Positions 15,165 to 22,303 are shown, numbered from the stretch's first letter. The stretch is 28,409 nt of DNA from JBDSWU01 sp038230395 (GCA_038230395.1 JBBRNI010000009.1:1-28409); one strand, 5' to 3'. Notes: a model not told the origin generated them from the letters alone. Numbers and translations are program-made.

Positions 15165-16802
15165 ATGAAAAACCTATTCCGCATTATGCCGAAAAAGAGT
15201 CTCGCTACTGTCGCTGCTGTACTCACCGTTTTTGGTGTTGCTGCCAGCGTCCACGCCTGGTCTCCTGATCGCCCAACTTACACGCTGGCTAACCCTAGCG
15301 ACCACGTAACATTTAACTCAATAACTGATAACCCTCGTGAAGGTGATGAACGCGCGTTCTTTGAAGTCAAAAATGCAGCAAACACTGCATCTGACGGGTT
15401 CCTACACAGTGCAACAGTCACTGACGGCGAAGAATTATTGCTTCGCGTCTACGTCCACAACGATGCTGCTGACAACCTGAACACCGTCTCAGACGGCAAA
15501 GGTGGCTTCGTTGGGATCGCAACAAACACCAAGCTTCGCATTTCACTGCCAACGGTAACAAGTGACGTCATGCGTCTTAACGCATACGTAAGTGCAGATA
15601 ACGCGGCTCCTGCTGTTGTTGCTGACACGCTTGACCTAGCTGCACAGAACACAAACCAGAACTTCAGCGTAAGCTATGTTGCTGGTTCTGCAGTTGCCTA
15701 CAACAACGCACACACTGCTAAGGACGCAAACGGTAATCCTATCGGAATGCCCCTCAGTGACAGCATTGTTAGTTCCGGCGCTGCTCTCGGTTACGAAACA
15801 GCAAACGGTATGTTCCCTGGCTGTTTCCAGTACGTCAACGTTGTAACTGTCAAAGTTAAGGTCCACCTTAACAACCCTGCTTTCAGCGTTGAAAAATACG
15901 TTGCAAACGTCGGTGACGCTGCTTGGAGCAAAACAGTAACTTCTAAGCCAGCTGACAAGGTTCACTACGAACTCCGTTTCCGCAACACAGGCAACACTAC
16001 TCTTGGTAATGTTGTCGCTCGAGATGTACTACCTAAGAACGTTAAGCTCGTTCCTGGTACCGTAAAACTCTATAACAATAATTTCACAGGCGGCACCCCA
16101 TTAGGTGACGGCGTTGTTAGTGACGGCGGTGCAAACATCGCTGCTTACGGACCGCTGACCGCTACTCAAATTAGCCAAGGCATGTACAGTGCACTTGTCG
16201 ACTTTGACGCAACATTGCCCGCAACTGATGCACTACAATGTGGTGCTAACAAGCTAACCAACGTAGGTGAATTCCTCGCTGGTGGCCAAAACAGTACAGA
16301 TACTGCCGACGTTATTGTCAATAAAGTCTGTACTGAAACACCTGCCTTCAGCTGTGATTTGTTCGACGTCACTAAAGGTGATAACCGAACAGTTACAGTC
16401 AGCCAGTTCAAAGAAACTGCAACTGGTGGCGCTGTCTTCAACCGTGCAGACATCAATTGGGGCGACAACACTACCAAGACCATGACTGATAACATTGTTG
16501 GCCAAAAGCACCAGTACTCTAAAGATGGCACCTACAACATCGCTGCAACCACTTTCTTCACCGTCAACGGCAAAGAAGTCAGCACGAGTGGTAGCTGTCG
16601 TAAATCTGTAACATTCAGCTCGACTGTCGTCGTACCACCCTCTGTACCGGAGAATCCAGGCACGGTCGTAGTTGTTACAGCTGCTAAGCCAACCGTGCTG
16701 GTTAACACCGGCCCAGGTGAAGTAGTTGGAATGTTCGCAGCAGTTGCTGCTGTTAGCACGTTTACTTACAGTAAGTTCCTAGGCCGCCGTCTTTCTAACT
16801 AA
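15165..16802 (+). CDS. Secreted surface protein: DUF11-like and PKD-like domains, LPXTG-like tail (545 aa)
   Basis: The signal peptide ends about VHA|W (residues 31-32). The first 250 residues are a beta-rich domain. Residues about 250-390 match the DUF11 'conserved repeat' style (FSVEKYVANVGD, VHYELRFRNTGNTTLGNVVARDVLP). A PKD-like segment follows (INWGDNTTKT...YSKDGTYNI, about 425-470). The C-terminus has the order of a cell-wall sorting signal: LVNTGPGE, a hydrophobic stretch, then GRRLSN. The motif is LVNTG where LPXTG would be expected, so sortase recognition is plausible but unproved. It has its own strong promoter, a long leader and a good Shine-Dalgarno. Abundant expression as a major surface or S-layer-like protein is inferred. 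A terminator follows at 16900. Confidence 0.8.
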   Translation: MKNLFRIMPKKSLATVAAVLTVFGVAASVHAWSPDRPTYTLANPSDHVTFNSITDNPREGDERAFFEVKNAANTASDGFLHSATVTDGEELLLRVYVHNDAADNLNTVSDGKGGFVGIATNTKLRISLPTVTSDVMRLNAYVSADNAAPAVVADTLDLAAQNTNQNFSVSYVAGSAVAYNNAHTAKDANGNPIGMPLSDSIVSSGAALGYETANGMFPGCFQYVNVVTVKVKVHLNNPAFSVEKYVANVGDAAWSKTVTSKPADKVHYELRFRNTGNTTLGNVVARDVLPKNVKLVPGTVKLYNNNFTGGTPLGDGVVSDGGANIAAYGPLTATQISQGMYSALVDFDATLPATDALQCGANKLTNVGEFLAGGQNSTDTADVIVNKVCTETPAFSCDLFDVTKGDNRTVTVSQFKETATGGAVFNRADINWGDNTTKTMTDNIVGQKHQYSKDGTYNIAATTFFTVNGKEVSTSGSCRKSVTFSSTVVVPPSVPENPGTVVVVTAAKPTVLVNTGPGEVVGMFAAVAAVSTFTYSKFLGRRLSN

Positions 16803-16899
16803 GACCCTGTGTATAAGCACTAGCTTAATGCTGTGCAATATGCTACACTAAGTGAAGTTTAAAGAGCAAAGACTGACCGCTCCAGAACAATACCTTACG

Positions 16900-16931
16900 A
16901 AAATCCCCCAAGCTTCAGCCTGGGGGATTTT
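16900..16931 (+). terminator. Strong intrinsic terminator, nearly symmetrical
   Basis: An 11-bp stem AAAATCCCCCA/TGGGGGATTTT (16900-16910 with 16921-16931) with a 10-nt loop. The A- and T-runs let it work on both strands. It sits about 100 nt after the surface-protein stop codon. Confidence 0.85.
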
Positions 16932-17014
16932 CATGCCTCTGGTATCTGTGGTACGATTGTTTGGACTCGCAGTTTGCTGCAAGTATTTGTTCAATGTTTT
17001 TTGACCCACCTGTT

Positions 17015-17042
17015 TTGATCCCATATGCCATCAGCATATAAA
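17015..17042 (+). promoter_or_regulatory. Probable tRNA-Glu promoter
   Basis: TTGATC (17015-17020), a 16-nt spacer and TATAAA (17037-17042), about 57 nt before the mature tRNA 5' end. The rest of 16932-17099 shows nothing else. Confidence 0.45.
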
Positions 17043-17099
17043 ACCTCGCTCGGAAAGATAAGAAAATATGTAAACACATTTTTGACATCTTCCTCGTTC

Positions 17100-17174
17100 G
17101 GTCCCATCGTCTATCGGTTAGGACACCGGGTTTTCATCCCGGCAAGAGGAGTTCGACTCTCCTTGGGATCACCA
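17100..17174 (+). tRNA. tRNA-Glu(TTC)
   Basis: Full cloverleaf: acceptor GGTCCCA/TGGGATC, D-arm GTC...GAC, anticodon stem CCGGG/CCCGG with loop TTTTCAT (anticodon TTC), T-arm AGGAG-TTCGACT-CTCCT, discriminator A and encoded CCA (17172-17174). Its 3' end and the following terminator recur in degenerate form further downstream, as expected at an insertion hotspot. Confidence 0.95.
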
Positions 17175-17188
17175 AATAACTTATGTTT

Positions 17189-17226
17189 AAAAGACTTCTT
17201 CGGAAGTCTTTTTGTTTTGGTATGAT
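17189..17226 (+). terminator. tRNA-Glu terminator (UUCG loop) followed by the extended -10 promoter of the OCD gene
   Basis: AAAAGACTTC-TTCG-GAAGTCTTTT (17189-17212) is an intrinsic terminator with a UUCG tetraloop. Six bases after it, TGG-TATGAT (17218-17226) forms an extended -10, placed 6 nt before the ATG at 17233. Terminator and promoter are packed into 38 bp. Confidence 0.8.
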
Positions 17227-17232
17227 ATGAAC

Positions 17233-18198
17233 ATGAAGACATACTCTCGTGAAGAAATCGAATCCGTTTTAGTCAAGTCTGAGCTAATTGAGGCTGTAGA
17301 AGAAGGTTTCAGACAGTACAGCGCCGGCGACGTTGTTGTGCCTCCGGTTGGGCACCTAGGTTTTGATAATCCTCCAGGTGATGTTCACATAAAATATGGT
17401 GCAGTCAAAGGGGCAGACACGTTTACAATCAAGGTTTCCAACGGATTTTATGATAATCCCCAATTAGGCTTATCTTCTAGTCAAGGAGTTATCTTAGTTT
17501 TTAGTCAAAAAACTGGTGTATTAGATGCGTTGCTATTTGACCAAGGTTTAATTACTGATATGCGAACGGCAGCAGCAGGAGCTGTTGCTGCAAAATATTT
17601 AGCTCCAGAACATGTCACAGCTGTTGGGGTAGTTGGTACTGGTATTCAAGCACGTTTACAGATCGAGTTTTTAAGTGAAGTAAGAGCGTTTACTAAGATT
17701 TATGTATATGGTAGACACCTTGAAGCAGTCAATGAGTATATAAGTGACATGAGTGCTAAAGGATACGAAGTAGAAAGCGTTGAGAAGATCAGTGACCTTG
17801 CCAAGGCTGCAAACCTTATTGTGACAACTACACCAGCACGTGAGGCATTTTTGATGGCAGAAGACATTCAACCAGGCACACACATAACTGCCATGGGCTC
17901 AGATGGACCGGACAAGCAAGAAATCCAGCCCGAATTGATTTGTAATGCTGATGTTCGAGTTGTGGACAGTAGAAATCAATGTTTTTTGTATAGTGATACA
18001 TCATATGCGTTAAAAGCGGGGCTAATTGAAGAATCTAGCGTTGTAGAGCTCGGCGAGATCGTCTCTAATGCTTCATTAGGGCGCACTGGTGACCAGCAGA
18101 TTACTTTTGCAGATCTCACTGGGGTCGCTGTACAAGATATTGTTTCTGCTGAACTCATCTTAGCCAAGCTAGGAAGCGACAGCAGCCTGAGTAACTAG
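17233..18198 (+). CDS. Ornithine cyclodeaminase/mu-crystallin-family NAD(P)-dependent enzyme (321 aa)
   Basis: Family features: FTIKVSNGFYDNPQLGLSSS (lysine of the active site, K67 region), FDQGLITDMRTAAAGAVAAKYL, the dinucleotide motif VGVVGTGIQARLQIEFL (about 131-147) and ITAMGSDGPDKQEI. Members include ornithine cyclodeaminase, alanine dehydrogenase, ketimine reductases and SbnB-like synthases, so the substrate cannot be read off. The start at 17233 (MKTYSREEIE) is preferred over ATG 17227 because it stands 6 nt after the -10. It lies directly after tRNA-Glu in what looks like an accessory segment; an ATP-grasp ligase and a kinase in the same segment could belong to one small-molecule pathway. 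It converges on the HTH-PRTase gene. Confidence 0.85.
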   Translation: MKTYSREEIESVLVKSELIEAVEEGFRQYSAGDVVVPPVGHLGFDNPPGDVHIKYGAVKGADTFTIKVSNGFYDNPQLGLSSSQGVILVFSQKTGVLDALLFDQGLITDMRTAAAGAVAAKYLAPEHVTAVGVVGTGIQARLQIEFLSEVRAFTKIYVYGRHLEAVNEYISDMSAKGYEVESVEKISDLAKAANLIVTTTPAREAFLMAEDIQPGTHITAMGSDGPDKQEIQPELICNADVRVVDSRNQCFLYSDTSYALKAGLIEESSVVELGEIVSNASLGRTGDQQITFADLTGVAVQDIVSAELILAKLGSDSSLSN

Positions 18199-18249
18199 GC
18201 TAGTTCCACTCACTACTGGAATGCTATCAACCATTGTTAATACCCTGAA

Positions 18250-18316
18250 TACCGCATACCATACGTTAATCTCCTCAAGGAAACAGTCCCAGTTCGATGT
18301 TAGGTGTTTCACCAAC
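18250..18316. repeat. tRNA-3'-end-like remnant, copy 1
   Basis: The stretch from CATACCATACGTTAATCTCC to GGTGTTTCACCAACAT aligns with 21320-21388 (CATACCAATCGTTAGTCTCC ... GGTGGATCACCA). It contains an AGTTCGAT T-loop-like piece and ends in TCACCA like a tRNA. The 3' part folds as GTTAGGTG-ttt-CACCAAC (18299-18316). The hairpin may also stop transcription of the convergent genes on either side. Confidence 0.5.
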
Positions 18317-18335
18317 ATAAATAGCTGTCTATGGG

Positions 18336-19328
18336 TTAGACTTCATTAATAATCTCATATCCCGAAGGAGAGGATACAAGCACAAGCCCATAACAATTTT
18401 CTGCAATCTTTTTTCTCATTATTAGTTTGGCAATTTCGTTGAGCGTAGCACCAGATCCGAGTGCATCGTCAACGATAAGAATATTCTTATATTGATTTGA
18501 TGATTCAACAACAAAAGTTTGAGCAGCATTTAATATCCTATCCTCAAGAGACTTCAGTGTCTTTTGAGCAATAAGAATTCTAGCCCCAACTTTATGCACC
18601 CTAATTCTTGGGATTTGAGTAGCAATGTTGTTATCCAACTTACTCATTAATTGTGATTGACGCTGAATAGTTGGAGATACAAATGCAATGGCTTCAATCG
18701 AATAGCTTTCAATTATCTTATTAATCTGGGGGTTCATTTTATTAATGAGTTCTTTTGTGATCTTCTCATCACCTGTCTGCTTAGCTATCATGACCTGGGT
18801 GCCAAGTTTAGTTTTGCCAAATATCTCAAAATTATAATAATCGACTGCCCAGACTTTCTTTATAGCAACATTTTCGAAAGTATTTTTGAGTTTATCTGTG
18901 AAGTCAATTGGTTGATTCAAGTTTGGTGGATAATATTTATTTATGATTGAGACGTATTCTTTTACTTTGGCATCAAAATTGTACCCACGTGCCTCACACC
19001 ATCTGACTAGACCTTCAACACCTTCAAGTTCTTCACCTAGAGGAGTCAAGCTGTAGTAGTGTTCATTAATTAGCCTATCCCGGGTATTTTGAGCTGCCTT
19101 TACCGGGATATTAGAAGGTTGTTTAGGCCCCTCGATATTTTCATTCTTAAGACTATAAAACCGATTTGGTCCAGAGCCTGTCACTGTAAACAAGTCCTTA
19201 TTGCCAGCTAGTATTTTTTGTATGTATTGTCGACTCAAGCCAGTAAAATCAGCTATTGATTTTGGTCTAGAGCCAGGCTGGCCTTCAAGAAAAGTTATTA
19301 GTTTATGAATAGTTTTATTGTATGTCAC
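18336..19328 (-). CDS. HTH-phosphoribosyltransferase regulator-like protein (330 aa)
   Basis: The start is GTG at 19328. Residues 1-60 form a helix-turn-helix (KSIADFTGLSRQYIQKILAG), followed by a linker of about 100 residues with no recognised domain. The C-terminal half is a type I phosphoribosyltransferase fold with the PRPP loop ILIVDDALGSGATLNEIA (283-300). The combination of DNA-binding and PRTase domains recalls Gram-positive PurR, which senses PRPP, but the middle segment is different. It may be a PRPP- or nucleotide-responsive repressor. An inverted repeat GTTTAC-N15-GTAAAC overlaps its own promoter (19337-19363), which fits autoregulation. A + T content is higher than in the core genes, as expected for an accessory gene. 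Confidence 0.75.
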   Translation of the reverse strand: MTYNKTIHKLITFLEGQPGSRPKSIADFTGLSRQYIQKILAGNKDLFTVTGSGPNRFYSLKNENIEGPKQPSNIPVKAAQNTRDRLINEHYYSLTPLGEELEGVEGLVRWCEARGYNFDAKVKEYVSIINKYYPPNLNQPIDFTDKLKNTFENVAIKKVWAVDYYNFEIFGKTKLGTQVMIAKQTGDEKITKELINKMNPQINKIIESYSIEAIAFVSPTIQRQSQLMSKLDNNIATQIPRIRVHKVGARILIAQKTLKSLEDRILNAAQTFVVESSNQYKNILIVDDALGSGATLNEIAKLIMRKKIAENCYGLVLVSSPSGYEIINEV

Positions 19329-19335
19329 GACTATT

Positions 19336-19363
19336 AGTTTACACTAGCATAGCTACTGTAAAC
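19336..19363 (-). promoter_or_regulatory. Promoter and probable operator of the HTH-PRTase gene
   Basis: On the minus strand TAAACT (19341-19336) lies 7 nt before the GTG start. The inverted repeat GTTTAC (19337-19342) / GTAAAC (19358-19363), 15-nt spacing, covers it. A second palindrome CTGCAT-g-ATGCAG is at 19383-19395. Confidence 0.5.
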
Positions 19364-19506
19364 AAGTAAGTTTCGTGATTTACTGCATGATGCAGGGCTA
19401 TATAACATTTATTAGGTGTGCTCGATGCATCTATGCGGTAGCGCAAAGTAGGGTAACGATAATAAATGAGTAATCATGATTTTGAGCGCGGGAGTACTTT
19501 GCCATG

Positions 19507-19605
19507 TTATTGCTCCTCGCCGAGCAATTGCTCTTCGACAGCGGCGTCAATCTTCTGCATACTCTCTAGTAAAGAGTTCCATGTTTGGTCAACGTGGGTC
19601 ACCAT
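19507..19605 (-). CDS. Possible 32-aa peptide or gene remnant
   Basis: ATG at 19605 to TAA at 19507 encodes an acidic, amphipathic peptide (core DQTWNSLLESMQKIDAAVEE). The codon choice (GCC, GTC, GAG, CTC, GGC) looks protein-like, and the frame ends LLGEEQ. No ribosome binding site is clear. It may be the last part of a lost gene in an insertion hotspot. The rest of 19364-19700 shows no other gene; the terminator at 19624-19664 lies just upstream. Confidence 0.3.
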   Translation of the reverse strand: MVTHVDQTWNSLLESMQKIDAAVEEQLLGEEQ

Positions 19606-19623
19606 TTACGGTTAACGGATTAC

Positions 19624-19664
19624 AAAAAGTACCTAAACTTCTATATATGCTAAGGTGCTTTTTT
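19624..19664 (+). terminator. Intrinsic terminator before the kinase gene
   Basis: AAAAAGTACCT (19624-19634) pairs with AGGTGCTTTTTT (19653-19664) across an 18-nt loop. It follows a short GGGTCACCATTT string (19596-19607) that resembles the tRNA-3'-like units. The promoter of the kinase gene starts 36 nt later. Confidence 0.6.
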
Positions 19665-19699
19665 ATATCTTTAAAATAGTTCGATTCTATCCGTTCTAT

Positions 19700-19708
19700 T
19701 GTTATAGT
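19700..19708 (+). promoter_or_regulatory. Extended -10 promoter of the kinase gene
   Basis: TGT-TATAGT (19700-19708), then 6 nt, then ATG 19715. Leaderless mRNA predicted. Confidence 0.65.
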
Positions 19709-19714
19709 AAAGCG

Positions 19715-20287
19715 ATGAATCTTGTAATTGTTTCTGGTGCCGAGGCAACCGGTAAATCGGTGATTGGAAAGTATATAGCGCATGAACTCGGCTATACGTA
19801 CTATGCAAAGGACGTTATTAAGGAGCATTTGTTTGACACTGAAAACACATCGACGTGGAAGTATGGTTGGTACGAAAGATTAGCAAAAGACAAGTTTTTT
19901 AGTGGCTTAGCATTATACCTTGGGGATGACAAAGATTTAGTTCTTGAATCAAACTTTATTGGCAATGACAAGCAGCACTTACAAAAACTACTCCAGGGCA
20001 AAAAAGTAAATATCGTTGAAGTACATTGTTCCACCCGAGGATTTAAGTCTTTCCGGAGATTTGTGAGTAGAAATGAGGCTAAAATACACCACCCAGGGCA
20101 CCATGATCGTAGGTGGTATTTACCTCTATTCTGGAATACGCTCATGTGTAATCTTAAGATTCATGACTTGCATGCCCCAGTGAAGTTATCCAGCCAGATT
20201 ATGTACGTAGACACCACCAGCTTCGAGGATATTGATATGGTCGTAATTGTTAAGTTTGCATCCGCCACTATTGAGTTAAAAGCTTAG
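19715..20287 (+). CDS. P-loop AAA/kinase-type NTPase (190 aa)
   Basis: The Walker A motif is SGAEATGKSVIGKYIAHELG (7-26), as in small AAA_28/AAA_33-type nucleoside or metabolite kinases. A Walker B-like strand, DLVLESNFIG (about 72-81), supplies the acidic residue. A helical lid with SFRRFVSRNEAK and the HHPGHHDRRWY segment contains several Arg/His, typical of phosphate-binding lids. The substrate is unknown. It starts at 19715 because TATAGT stands 6 nt upstream; an earlier in-frame start at 19655 lies in the terminator. It is followed by a terminator-like unit and the ATP-grasp gene, each with its own promoter, so these are single-gene units and not an operon. Confidence 0.72.
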   Translation: MNLVIVSGAEATGKSVIGKYIAHELGYTYYAKDVIKEHLFDTENTSTWKYGWYERLAKDKFFSGLALYLGDDKDLVLESNFIGNDKQHLQKLLQGKKVNIVEVHCSTRGFKSFRRFVSRNEAKIHHPGHHDRRWYLPLFWNTLMCNLKIHDLHAPVKLSSQIMYVDTTSFEDIDMVVIVKFASATIELKA

Positions 20288-20289
20288 CC

Positions 20290-20358
20290 TCAAGGGTCAC
20301 TATTTCGCGTATGTTTAAAGGACTGCTTCGGTAGTCTTTTTTATTAGTTTGATATAAT
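20290..20358 (+). repeat. tRNA-3'-end-like remnant with UUCG terminator, copy 2, and promoter of the ATP-grasp gene
   Basis: GGGTCACTATTTCGCGTATG then TTTAAA matches the tRNA-Glu 3' end and flank (GGATCACCAAATAACTTATG then TTTAAA), including the next element: a terminator GACTGC-TTCG-GTAGTC + T6 (20321-20342), like GACTTC-TTCG-GAAGTC after tRNA-Glu. TGA-TATAAT (20350-20358) follows, 6 nt before ATG 20365, as in the OCD unit. Confidence 0.7.
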
Positions 20359-20364
20359 CCGCTC

Positions 20365-21285
20365 ATGACTATTGCCATGTATTTTGATGACTTAGAGTCG
20401 CTGCCAGAGTATGGGCAAGCTCAATTAGCGTTTAGTGGCATTCGAGATATACAGTACGAACTAAACGTTCTAAATTCTCAACTTATTTTGGTCAGTAGCA
20501 TGGCCACCTACTCTGGTGAGGGTAACTTTACCCGACATTGGCAGTTTGGGAGTGACTTTGGTCTAGTGGAGGGTGGTCACGTCAAAGCCGATCTAGTTTT
20601 CAAACAAGGTGAATTTAGACTTGATGACGTGAAGACCATTAATCACCAAGAATTATGGGCTATTTGTAACGATAAATATCTTACGCAGCGAATGTTTCCT
20701 CGATATTATCCCAAGACAATTTTAGTGCCAGACTTTTCATCGCTTAAACATGCTATTTCACTAATTGAAGGATCAACTAAAGTCTTAAAATCAACCGTCG
20801 GCTCCTATAGTCAGCAGGTGTGGATTGGTGATGAGAATTACCTATTGAAGCAAAAGCTTTCATATCCCCTGATAGCTCAAGAATTCATTGACTCAACTTA
20901 CGGCATACCAGGCTTAACTCCTGGTGAGCACGATTTGCGTGTAGTTATGATAGAAAGTATGCCAAGCTTAGTACTGGTGAGAGTACCTGCTCCAAATGAG
21001 CATAGAGCCGGGCTGAGATTAGGTGCCAGTTTCTACTTTGCGGATTTAGACCAATTGCCTATGAGTGTTAAGCATATGGTCAGTGCAATAGACGATGAAT
21101 TAAAAGAGTATAAAGGTAGGGTATACTCAATTGACTGCGCTTTGACTGCATCAGGTCCAAAGATCATTGAGCTCAATAAGGAACCCGCTATTTGGCCTAG
21201 CAGTGAACACCCCCATTTAGATACATTTAATAAGCAACTTGCTAAACACATCGTGCGTTATTCTAAGTTCGGCTCGCCACACTAA
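20365..21285 (+). CDS. ATP-grasp ligase-like protein (306 aa)
   Basis: The C-terminal half shows the ATP-grasp layout of glutathione-synthetase/RimK-like ligases: lysine in KVLKSTVGSYSQQVW, IAQEFIDST, PGEHDLRVVMI, and the metal-binding set D257 (YSIDCAL), E269 and N271 (IIELNKEP). The enzyme would form an amide between a carboxylate, via an acyl-phosphate, and an amine. The N-terminal 95 residues are a pre-ATP-grasp-like region. No partner peptide or substrate gene is evident next to it. The start is fixed by TGATATAAT 6 nt upstream. Part of this gene (20916-21010) is duplicated at 22121-22215. It lies in the tRNA-Glu-linked accessory segment with the OCD-family enzyme; joint action on an amino acid is only an inference. 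Confidence 0.78.
   Translation: MTIAMYFDDLESLPEYGQAQLAFSGIRDIQYELNVLNSQLILVSSMATYSGEGNFTRHWQFGSDFGLVEGGHVKADLVFKQGEFRLDDVKTINHQELWAICNDKYLTQRMFPRYYPKTILVPDFSSLKHAISLIEGSTKVLKSTVGSYSQQVWIGDENYLLKQKLSYPLIAQEFIDSTYGIPGLTPGEHDLRVVMIESMPSLVLVRVPAPNEHRAGLRLGASFYFADLDQLPMSVKHMVSAIDDELKEYKGRVYSIDCALTASGPKIIELNKEPAIWPSSEHPHLDTFNKQLAKHIVRYSKFGSPH
20916..21010 (+). repeat. Source copy of a 95-bp direct repeat (inside the ATP-grasp gene)
   Basis: Identical at 94 of 95 positions to 22121-22215; the one difference is G at 20923 against A at 22128. It encodes the PGEHDLRVVMIE to EHRA part of the ATP-grasp domain. Confidence 0.95.
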
Positions 21286-21319
21286 TTTATAGAATATTAC
21301 AGACTACCTTTACGCCTCT

Positions 21320-21430
21320 CAATTACTCATACCAATCGTTAGTCTCCTCAAAGGTATAGTTCTAGTTCAAGCTTGGTGGATCACCATTTCGCCTCTGTTT
21401 AAAATGAGTTCTTTATGGAACCCTTTTTGT
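21320..21430. repeat. tRNA-3'-end-like remnant with terminator, copy 3
   Basis: It aligns with copy 1 over CATACC...TCTCCTCAA...AGTTC...GGTG..TCACCA, and with copy 2 over TCACCATTTCGC...TGTTTAAA (20 of 23 bases from 21381). A weaker hairpin GAGTTC-tttatg-GAACCC (21406-21423) plus TTTTT follows, in the same place as the terminators of the other units. The remainder of 21431-21570 shows no gene. Confidence 0.65.
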
Positions 21431-21686
21431 ATTTAAAATATTCTGAACTAGGTATCTTCCATGATTTTAATGTGTCTGACAGTTTGTGAGTTGCTGACAA
21501 GATGCCCAAAATTACCGCCGCTAAGCATATTCTTCAATCCAAGTTCCAGTACTGCTACACCACTGTAAGTAGTGAGCAAAAATATTCTGGTATAATTATT
21601 CTACAATTAAAGCATCAAACTACAGATTAGTAACAAACAATATCACCTACCGCGTCAGCGGCACGGCGCTGGCTATCAAGGCGGAT

Positions 21687-22109
21687 ATGGTTCTTGCTGA
21701 AACACAGATAGAGATATTGGGTGACAGTCGAGTCACAATCTCACTCGATAGCATAGCGAGCGTTTCCCGGCCAAAACTTAAGCACGTCTACACTATGACG
21801 ATACGCACTACAGATAGGATATCCTACGAAATCTACTTTCGCCGGCAAGCTGCGGCGCAGGCCGAATGGCTGGCCGTGTTCCGAGCTCGGGGGCTGAAGC
21901 TTGGTGATGAATATTTCCCGAGTGTTCTAAAGGCATATGTAGCAGGTTTGTTGCTGGTGGGCATGGTTACTGGGGCGGCCTTTGTCATCTATGGGCTAGT
22001 TACCGATAAACCAGGCTCGAGTAATATCTCAAGACTCTTTTTAGTGGGCTTGTTTACTTTATTGCTAATCGTAACAGCGATTATTCCAGCCAGTGCAAGA
22101 AAAAAGTAG
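21687..22109 (+). CDS. Small membrane protein with PH-like N-terminal part; 5' end possibly damaged (140 aa or more)
   Basis: Residues 1-75 are beta-rich (ETQIEILGDSRVTISLDSIASV, then YEIYFRRQAAAQAEWLAVF), similar in style to bacterial PH-like domains. Two transmembrane helices follow (about 87-108 and 115-134), with a basic end ARKK. The frame remains open and protein-like upstream of ATG 21687 (encoding NITYRVSGTALAIKAD) back to a TGA at 21573, but contains no ATG, GTG or TTG. TATAAT (21591-21596) and TACAAT (21602-21607) lie there, so the original start may have been lost or a rare codon is used. The gene ends 11 nt before the 95-bp duplicated fragment. Function unknown. Confidence 0.55.
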   Translation: MVLAETQIEILGDSRVTISLDSIASVSRPKLKHVYTMTIRTTDRISYEIYFRRQAAAQAEWLAVFRARGLKLGDEYFPSVLKAYVAGLLLVGMVTGAAFVIYGLVTDKPGSSNISRLFLVGLFTLLLIVTAIIPASARKK

Positions 22110-22120
22110 GCTATTAGTTC

Positions 22121-22215
22121 AACTCCTAGTGAGCACGATTTGCGTGTAGTTATGATAGAAAGTATGCCAAGCTTAGTACTGGTGAGAGTACCTGCTCCAA
22201 ATGAGCATAGAGCCG
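22121..22215 (+). pseudogene. Duplicated internal fragment of the ATP-grasp gene
   Basis: 94 of 95 bases match 20916-21010 in the same orientation. It carries neither start nor end of the gene and cannot make the enzyme. It lies between the PH-like membrane gene and the pilin-like gene. High identity means a recent event or an active recombination target. Confidence 0.92.
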
Positions 22216-22303
22216 AGTATATAAAATTATAAGTGTTGTATTATTATGATATATTAATTATGCTTATGTTAAGTATCTCTTTAGTTCGGAAGGAAAGCTT
22301 TAA

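Noticed and set aside
19431..19505. 24-codon minus-strand frame next to the 32-aa frame
   Set aside because: Too short, no ribosome binding site, and no distinct protein features.
19596..19607. Fourth tRNA-3'-like unit (GGGTCACCATTT)
   Set aside because: Only about 12 bases match and they fall in the start of a plausible 32-aa frame, so this copy is not counted, although the following terminator is in the expected place.
22128..22215. Second functional ATP-grasp gene
   Set aside because: Only 95 bp are duplicated, with no start, stop or flanking homology.
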